Source: Asticcacaulis sp. (GTDB taxonomy: Bacteria > Pseudomonadota > Alphaproteobacteria > Caulobacterales > Caulobacteraceae). From it: a stretch of 10,000 nt of DNA. Every line of letters begins with the position of its first letter. Positions within the stretch are counted from its first letter, which is position 1. Position numbers and translations under genes: made by a program. The stretch covers positions 1 to 10,000 of the forward strand of contig NZ_JAIWNX010000144.1 of the NCBI RefSeq assembly GCF_020217185.1. The letters run 5' to 3'. Shown piece after piece: positions 5,445 through 10,000 of this stretch. The notes beneath the pieces are model-generated. The model did not search any database, was not told the origin of the DNA, and saw only the letters and a list, made by a program, of their open reading frames with translations.

Positions 5445-6645
5445 GGATTTAGACTGGTTCGATCGCTGGGGCACGCAGGCGCACCCGCACCAGACGCCGC
5501 CGGAAGGCGACTGGATGACCTGGCTGCTGCTGGGCGGGCGCGGGTCGGGTAAGACACGCGCCGGGGCCGAATGGGTGCAGGAAATGGCCGAACCGGGCGT
5601 GCGGATCGCCCTGATCGGCCCCAGCCTGCACGATGTGCGCGAAGTGATGATCGACGGGCCGTCAGGCCTCAAAGCCATCGCGGCGCACGACGGGCGGCCC
5701 GAATACGAAATTTCGCGGCGGCGGCTCATCTGGCCCAACGGGGCGATGGCCTATGCCTTTTCCGCCGAAGACCCGGAAAGTTTGCGCGGGCCGCAGTTTC
5801 ATTATGCGTGGGCTGACGAATTCTGCGTCTGGCGCAAGCCGGCGGAGACTCTGGCGCTGTTGCGCATGGGCTTGCGGCTGGGGCAACGGCCCCGTTTGTG
5901 CGTCACCACGACGCCCAAACCGGTGGCGGCGCTGCGCAAGCTGATGGCCGAGCCGGGGTTGGAAATCCGCCGGGCGGCGACCAAGGAGAACGCACAATTT
6001 CTGTCGGACAGCTTTCTGTCCGGCCTTGAGACCCTCTATGGCGGCACGCGGCTGGCGGCGCAGGAGCTGGACGGGCAGGTGGTCGAAGCCTCCGATCGTG
6101 CCTTGTGGCGCGCGGCGGATTTCGAGGCCTGTCGCGGCAATGCACCGGCCACCTTCGATGAGGTGATCGTGGCGGTGGACCCGCCCGTGACCCAGAATGG
6201 AGATGCGTGCGGCCTGATCGTCGCCGGACGGCGGGGCGATCGCGCCTATGTGCTCAAGGACGCTTCGGTGTCCGGCCGCTCGCCCACCGGATGGGCGACG
6301 CAAGCGGCGGCTCTGGTGCGTGAGCACGCCGTCCGGCGGGTGGTGGCCGAGGTTAATCAGGGTGGCGATATGGTCGAGACGGTGCTCAAAAGCGCGGGCG
6401 TTGAGGTGCCCGTGCATAAGGTGCGGGCGCGCGTCGGTAAACGTCTGCGCGCTGAGCCGGTGGCGGCGCTTTATGAGCAGGGACGGGTGGTGCATGTGGG
6501 TCAGTTTCCGCTGCTCGAAGAGGAGCTGATGGGGCTGGGCGACGGGTCGCTGGACCATTCGCCGGACCGTGCCGATGCGCTGGTCTGGGCCATCACGGCC
6601 CTGCTGATCGACGGCCGCGCCGAGCCGCGACTGCGGCGGATGTAA
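5329..6645 (+). CDS. Terminase large subunit, GTA/phage packaging motor and nuclease
   Basis: At 438 residues from this start, this is the motor that pumps DNA into the prohead and cuts it. The ATPase domain has Walker A GGRGSGKT (69-76) in the context PPEGDWMTWLLLGG, Walker B HYAWADEF with Asp163/Glu164, and the coupling motif TTTPKP (193-198). The nuclease domain has VAVDPP with Asp284, EVNQGGDMVE (341-350), and SPDRADALVWA (411-421) carrying the late Asp. All are typical of GTA and HK97-type large terminases. The start is uncertain. ATG 5329 has AAGG six bases upstream and gives the usual length. GTG 5386 and ATG 5419 would cut the overlap with the previous gene to 59 or 26 bases, while an even earlier ATG at 5239 looks too long. 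High G/C third positions before 5419 argue against the shortest form. Confidence 0.95.
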   Translation: MKPGALRSGLNSLISQLECVPTWQNKLDQWMDQHLVSDEDLDWFDRWGTQAHPHQTPPEGDWMTWLLLGGRGSGKTRAGAEWVQEMAEPGVRIALIGPSLHDVREVMIDGPSGLKAIAAHDGRPEYEISRRRLIWPNGAMAYAFSAEDPESLRGPQFHYAWADEFCVWRKPAETLALLRMGLRLGQRPRLCVTTTPKPVAALRKLMAEPGLEIRRAATKENAQFLSDSFLSGLETLYGGTRLAAQELDGQVVEASDRALWRAADFEACRGNAPATFDEVIVAVDPPVTQNGDACGLIVAGRRGDRAYVLKDASVSGRSPTGWATQAAALVREHAVRRVVAEVNQGGDMVETVLKSAGVEVPVHKVRARVGKRLRAEPVAALYEQGRVVHVGQFPLLEEELMGLGDGSLDHSPDRADALVWAITALLIDGRAEPRLRRM

Positions 6646-6661
6646 CGTTTTCGAGAACACT

Positions 6662-7870
6662 ATGACCTTTCTTAACGACCTGTTCGGGCGGCGACGCCGT
6701 GCGCCCGAAATACCGCCTGAAATCCCGGAAACCAAGGAGTCGGCCTCGCGCGCCCTGATCGCGCTGACCGGGGCCGGGCGACCGCAGTGGACGCCGCGCG
6801 CCTATGAGGCGCTGGCCCGCGAAGGCTTTGCGCGCAACGCCGTGGCCTATCGCTGTATACGGATGATTGCGGAGGCTGCGGCCTCGGTGCCGCTGCGCGT
6901 CGATGTCAATGGTCGTCACGACCCCACGCATCCGCTGGCGCAACTGATGGAGCGGCCCAATGGCGAGCAGGGCGGGGCCGACCTGCGTGAGGCGCTTTAC
7001 GCTTCGCTGCAAACCGCAGGCAATGCCTATCTGGAGGCAGCGGAACGCCCGGACGGTCAGAGGGAGCTGTGGGCCCTGCGCCCTGAGCGCGTGAAGGTCG
7101 TGCCCAATGCGCGCGGCTGGCCCGACGCTTATGATTATGGGGTGGACGGACGATCGGTGCGTATCGGGCGCGATAATGAGGGCTGGCTGAAGGTGTTGCA
7201 CCTCAAACAGTGGCACCCGCTCGATGACTGGTACGGGTTTTCGCCGCTGGAAGCCGCCGCCTTTGCCATCGACGTGCACAATGCGTCTGGTGCCTGGAAC
7301 AAGGCGCTGCTCGACCATTCGGCGCGACCGTCCGGCGCGCTGATCTATGGCGGCAAGGGGTCTGAGCGCCTGACCGAAGATCAGTTCGAGCGGTTGAAGG
7401 CGCAACTGGACGATACCCATACGGGTACGGACAATGCCGGGCGGCCCCTGCTGCTGGAAGGCGGGCTCGACTGGAAGCCGATGTCCTTGTCGCCATCGGA
7501 AATGGACTTTATCGCGGGCAAGCATGCGGCGGCGCGCGAAATCGCCCTGGCCTTTGGCATTCCGGCGCAACTGCTGGGCATCCCCGGCGACAACAGCTAC
7601 GCCAATTACCGCGAAGCCAATGCCGCCTTCTGGCGACACACCGTCCTGCCGCTGGTCGAACGGACGACGCGCGGCCTGTCCAACTGGCTGGCGGCCAAAT
7701 ATCCGCAGGCGCGGCTGGTGCCGGAGCTGGATGCGCTGCCCGCCCTGTCGGTGGAGCGCGAAGCCCTGTGGGCGCGGCTCAACGCGGCGGCCTTTGTCAG
7801 CGAAGCGGAGAAGCGGCGGCTGGCGGGGCTGAGTGCAGCGGAAAAGCCTGAGGGGAGGGCCGATGACTGA
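6662..7870 (+). CDS. HK97-type portal protein (GTA g3-like)
   Basis: This is a 402-residue portal, which forms the ring at one vertex of the head through which the terminase drives DNA. Family blocks are NAVAYRCIRMIAEAAASVPLRV (about 59-80), HPLAQLMERPN (90-100), GNAYLE (120-125), ELWALRPERV (135-144), GFSPLEAAAFAIDVHN (192-207), WNKALLDHSARPSGAL (212-227), and GIPAQLLGIPGDNSYANYREA (299-319). The last three are very characteristic of GTA and HK97-like portals. The N-terminus begins with a short basic stretch. The gap after the terminase is 16 bases with a weak GAGAA Shine-Dalgarno. The end overlaps the next start by 8 bases, so the genes are translationally coupled. Confidence 0.95.
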   Translation: MTFLNDLFGRRRRAPEIPPEIPETKESASRALIALTGAGRPQWTPRAYEALAREGFARNAVAYRCIRMIAEAAASVPLRVDVNGRHDPTHPLAQLMERPNGEQGGADLREALYASLQTAGNAYLEAAERPDGQRELWALRPERVKVVPNARGWPDAYDYGVDGRSVRIGRDNEGWLKVLHLKQWHPLDDWYGFSPLEAAAFAIDVHNASGAWNKALLDHSARPSGALIYGGKGSERLTEDQFERLKAQLDDTHTGTDNAGRPLLLEGGLDWKPMSLSPSEMDFIAGKHAAAREIALAFGIPAQLLGIPGDNSYANYREANAAFWRHTVLPLVERTTRGLSNWLAAKYPQARLVPELDALPALSVEREALWARLNAAAFVSEAEKRRLAGLSAAEKPEGRADD

Positions 7871-8087
7871 CATCTTCACCGGTGGCGTCATCGTCACCAT
7901 CGTCCTGCAATCGGCGGCGGCCCTGATGTGGTTCGGTCGCGCCAGCGCGCGGCTCGATACGCTGGAGGCGCGCCTGCAACAGCAGGCGGGCGTCGTGGAG
8001 CGTCTGGCGCGGCTGGAGGAACAGGCGCTGGCCACCCGTGCCGCGCTGTCGCGCATTGAGGCCAAGCTCGATCAGGAGCGTGGCTGA
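7863..8087 (+). CDS. Small membrane-anchored coiled-coil protein (GTA g3.5-like)
   Basis: This is a 74-residue protein with one hydrophobic segment at about 5-24 (IFTGGVIVTIVLQSAAALMW) followed by a heptad-like charged helix from about 29 to 72. It starts at ATG 7863, with a strong purine tract AGGGGAGGG at 7851-7859 just before, and overlaps the portal stop by 8 bases. Its stop shares one base with the protease start. A small gene between portal and protease, called g3.5, is usual in GTA clusters, and this one has the expected size and place. Its role in the particle is not established; anchoring or head assembly at the membrane is only a guess. An upstream in-frame start at 7833 lies inside the portal gene and is less likely. 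Confidence 0.8.
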   Translation: MTDIFTGGVIVTIVLQSAAALMWFGRASARLDTLEARLQQQAGVVERLARLEEQALATRAALSRIEAKLDQERG

Positions 8088-8515
8088 TGGTGCCCATCGA
8101 AGGCTATGCCTCGCGCTTTTTTGAGCGCGATCTCAACGACGATGTGGTGGTGCCAGGCGCCTTTCGCGACAGCCTGATCCGTTCCGGGCCCGAAGGGGTG
8201 CGGATGCTCTATCAGCACACTGTCCACACGCCCGTAGGCGTGTGGGATGAAGTGTTTGAAGACGAGACCGGTCTGTTCGTCCGGGGACGGATCATCCCCG
8301 TCACGTCCGAAGCCCGCATGGCGGCCAGTGTCGCCGAAGCGGGCCTGATCGACGGCCTCAGCATTGGTTTTGAGGCGCAAAAGATGCGCCCCGACGCCAC
8401 GGGCCGCCTGCGGGTTTTGAGCGCCGTATCGTTGTGGGAGGTGTCGCTGGTGACCTTCCCCATGCTGCCCAGCGCGCGGTTCCGCGTGGCGCAAACCTCT
8501 TCGCGTCTCCCCTGA
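8087..8515 (+). CDS. HK97-family prohead protease (GTA g4-like)
   Basis: This is a 142-residue serine protease of the herpesvirus-assemblin-like fold (prohead protease family S78/U35) that removes the scaffold domain of the capsid protein during head maturation. Visible motifs are IEGYASRF at the N-terminus, DVVVPGAF (19-26), YQHTVHTPVG with likely catalytic His44, DGLSIGF with likely nucleophile Ser92, and LWEVSLVTFPMLPSA (116-130) with Glu118 as the probable third member. Spacing of His, Ser and Glu matches HK97 gp4 in order. It is somewhat short for the family, which often runs to 150-200 residues, mainly for lack of a C-terminal extension. Start ATG 8087 overlaps the preceding stop (TGATG). 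It is followed after 27 bases by the capsid gene, its expected substrate. Confidence 0.94.
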   Translation: MVPIEGYASRFFERDLNDDVVVPGAFRDSLIRSGPEGVRMLYQHTVHTPVGVWDEVFEDETGLFVRGRIIPVTSEARMAASVAEAGLIDGLSIGFEAQKMRPDATGRLRVLSAVSLWEVSLVTFPMLPSARFRVAQTSSRLP

Positions 8516-8542
8516 GGGAGAGCGGATTTTCAGGAGACATCA

Positions 8543-9751
8543 ATGAAAGAAACCAAACACGCGGTCGCTTCGACCGAGGTGCGTGCGGCTTTGCACGACG
8601 TGCTATCGGCCTTCGAGGCCTTCAAGACCGCCAATGATCAGCGCCTCAGCGCGCTCGAAAAGAAGTCGTCCGATCCGCTGATCGACGATAAGGTCGAGCG
8701 CATCGAGCAGGGTCTGCAAAGCGCGCAGTCGCGGCTGGATCGCCTGATGAGCCACAAGGCGCGCCCCGAACTGTCGGCCCCGTCGCCGCAGCCGGACGAA
8801 ACCAGGTCCGCCTGGGACAGCTATATGCGCTATGGCCGCGTGACGGTTGAGCTGAAGGCCGGGCTTTCGACCGGTTCCGGCTCCGGCGCCCTGGCCCCCT
8901 ATGAGACCGAGCGCTTTATCGAACGCCGTCTGGCGCAGGTGTCGCCGATGCGATCGCTGGCCACGGTGCGGACCGTCGGCGCGGCCACCTTCCGTAAGCC
9001 GATTTCGACGGCGGGCGTCGCGGCGGGCTGGGTGGCGGAAGCGGCCAGCCGCCCGGAAACCGACCCGGCCACCCTGTCGCTGATGGAGTTTCCGGCGGCC
9101 GAGCTTTACGCCTCGCCGGCGGCCACTCAGGCGCTTCTGGACGACAGCTTCATCAATCTCGATGAATGGCTGGCGGCGGAACTCGAAGACAGTTTCGCGG
9201 CGCAGGAAACCGCAGCCTTTGTCTCCGGTGATGGCGTCAACAAGCCCAAGGGCTTCCTCAGCTATGCGACGGCGGCCAATCCTTCCGCGAGCTGGGGGCA
9301 GATCGGCTATGTGGCCAGCGGCGCGGCTTCGGGCTTCGCCGCATCGGCTCCGACCGACGCGCTGATGGACCTGATCTACGCCCCGGCGGCACAGTATCGT
9401 CCAAACGCGCACTTTGTGATGAACCGCCGCACGGCCGCGACGATCCGCAAGTTCAAGGACGCCGACGGTCACTACATCTGGCAGCCGACCCAGCAGGCGG
9501 GACAGTTGCCGCAACTGCTCGGCTATCCGGTGCAGGAGATCGAGGCCATGCCCGACATCGCCGCCAATGCCACGCCCGTGGCCTTTGGTGACTTCGCGCG
9601 CGGCTATCTGATCGTTGATCGCGCGGGCCTGAGCGTGCTGCGCGACCCCTATTCGGCCAAGCCCTACGTGCTGTTCTACACCACCCGGCGCGTCGGCGGC
9701 GGGGTGCAGAATTTTGATGCGCTGAAGCTGCTGAAGATCGCTGCATCGTAG
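8543..9751 (+). CDS. HK97-type major capsid protein (GTA g5-like)
   Basis: This is a 402-residue shell protein. Residues about 12-75 are a charged coiled coil, the delta (scaffold) domain, then a Pro/Ser linker (75-88). A segment WDSYMRYGRVTVELKAGLSTGSGSG (91-115) leads into the HK97 fold. Family landmarks are PMRSLATVRTVG (135-146), GWVAEAASRPETD (162-174), EFPAAELYASPAATQALLDDS (182-202), FVSGDGVNKPKGFLSY (226-241), FVMNR (291-295), and GGVQNFDALKLLK (386-398) at the end. Cleavage by the adjacent protease probably falls near Lys105/Ala106, close to where HK97 gp5 is cut (after residue 103). The start is secure: AGGAG sits six bases before ATG 8543. Confidence 0.95.
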   Translation: MKETKHAVASTEVRAALHDVLSAFEAFKTANDQRLSALEKKSSDPLIDDKVERIEQGLQSAQSRLDRLMSHKARPELSAPSPQPDETRSAWDSYMRYGRVTVELKAGLSTGSGSGALAPYETERFIERRLAQVSPMRSLATVRTVGAATFRKPISTAGVAAGWVAEAASRPETDPATLSLMEFPAAELYASPAATQALLDDSFINLDEWLAAELEDSFAAQETAAFVSGDGVNKPKGFLSYATAANPSASWGQIGYVASGAASGFAASAPTDALMDLIYAPAAQYRPNAHFVMNRRTAATIRKFKDADGHYIWQPTQQAGQLPQLLGYPVQEIEAMPDIAANATPVAFGDFARGYLIVDRAGLSVLRDPYSAKPYVLFYTTRRVGGGVQNFDALKLLKIAAS

Positions 9752-9761
9752 TCGGATTACA

Positions 9762-9840
9762 CCTCCCTGCCTGTGGCGGGGAGGGGGACCGCACGAGCCG
9801 AAGGCGAGATGTGGTGGTGGGGTGTCTTAGATTCCACCCC
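9762..9840. repeat. GC-rich double-hairpin repeat between capsid gene and g6
   Basis: CCTCCCTGCC (9762-9771) pairs with GGCGGGGAGG (9775-9784), with one T-G wobble, over TGT. A second hairpin is GGGGTG (9819-9824) / CACCCC (9835-9840). Between them lies a G-rich GGTGGTGGGG tract. The layout copies that of the element at 448-554 (CTCCCC hairpin, middle stretch, GGTGGGG). It begins 10 bases after the capsid stop, inside what should be one operon. There is no T-run directly after either stem, so termination would be inefficient at best. Confidence 0.6.
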
Positions 9841-9853
9841 TGACCTCAACGCG

Positions 9854-10000
9854 TTGAGATGTATAGGAATTTCCCTCATTTCTGATCCTGTGTCGCTCGC
9901 TGAAGCGAAGCTGTTTTTGCGCGTCACTCACGATGAGGAAGACGCGCTGATCACCACCCTTATGGCCGCTGCCGTGGCGCGACTGGAAAGCGCGCTGGGC
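9854..10000 (+). CDS. gp6-like head-tail connector / adaptor, N-terminal part (cut by window end)
   Basis: The last 41 codons read SDPVSLAEAKLFLRV, then THDEEDALITTLMAAA and VARLESALG. This is the start of the phage gp6-like head-tail connector family, whose N-terminus is PVxLxEAKxHLRVxxxxDDxLI. The protein joins the portal ring and is GTA g6 by position, directly after the capsid gene. The start is unclear, as no in-frame ATG exists. TTG 9854 is the first usual start codon in reach but has no Shine-Dalgarno. ATT 9878 has AGGAA (9865-9869) eight bases upstream and matches the family start best. GTG 9890 would begin right at VSLAEAK. I give TTG as the outer limit. The rest lies beyond the window. 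Confidence 0.8.
   Translation, partial: MRCIGISLISDPVSLAEAKLFLRVTHDEEDALITTLMAAAVARLESALG

Noticed and set aside
5320..5445. Programmed +1 frameshift joining the g1-like protein to the terminase
   Set aside because: No slippery sequence or stimulatory structure is evident. Independent starts explain the overlap more simply.
5662..6735. Minus-strand open frame opposite the terminase
   Set aside because: No protein-like features, and the terminase motor and nuclease motifs are on the + strand.
6593..8065. Long minus-strand open frame of about 490 codons opposite terminase end, portal and g3.5
   Set aside because: A shadow of GC-rich genes on the other strand. The translation is rich in Arg/Gln/His with no domain pattern, while the + strand frame has clear portal motifs.
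1..10000. tRNA, rRNA, CRISPR array, insertion sequence or phage attachment site
   Set aside because: I saw no cloverleaf, regularly spaced repeats, transposase motifs or long direct repeats that would support any of these.

Overview
The window looks like chromosomal DNA from a GC-rich alphaproteobacterium, most likely of the Caulobacterales (Caulobacter/Asticcacaulis-like). This is an inference. It rests on the G/C-rich third codon positions, the GC-rich hairpin repeats in nearly every longer gap, an alphaproteobacterial-type palindromic repeat at 2533-2599, and a gene transfer agent (GTA) style capsid cluster.

Left part (1-4811) holds ordinary cellular genes. They are the 3' end of a DUF2846-type envelope protein (+), a leftward Uup-type ABC-F ATPase, a rightward YcgN/UPF0260 cysteine-cluster protein, a leftward TetR repressor, and a rightward short-chain dehydrogenase divergent from the repressor. 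The 79-bp tetR/SDR gap carries two copies of TTACAC-N3-GTGTAA spaced 22 bp apart inside a larger 13-bp-arm inverted repeat. It is a convincing operator for autoregulation and control of the dehydrogenase. Gaps 421-574 and 2384-2681 hold no genes but are packed with hairpin repeats.

Middle (4762-5051) is a gene-free, comparatively AT-rich leader. It has a GC-rich hairpin at its left end and two overlapping one-mismatch matches to the IHF consensus at 4979-4999. It probably holds the control region of the cluster that follows.

Right part (5052-10000, open at the right edge) is a tightly packed rightward head-packaging module. Its order is small g1-like protein, large terminase, HK97-type portal, small membrane/coiled-coil protein, prohead protease, HK97-type major capsid, and the start of a gp6-like head-tail connector. 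This matches the order of the Rhodobacter capsulatus GTA and its relatives in Caulobacter. No integrase, phage repressor or att site is visible, so a domesticated GTA is favoured over an ordinary prophage. The gene products would build a small head, process its scaffold domain and pump host DNA into it.

Points worth a second look are the IHF-like control region, the g1/terminase overlapping frames, the hairpin repeat lying inside the head operon before g6, the missing ATG of g6, the double operator, and a repeat-derived Shine-Dalgarno hairpin before the YcgN-like gene. I did not find a clearly undescribed system. The GTA cluster is a known class of system, and the regulatory details are the less explored part.
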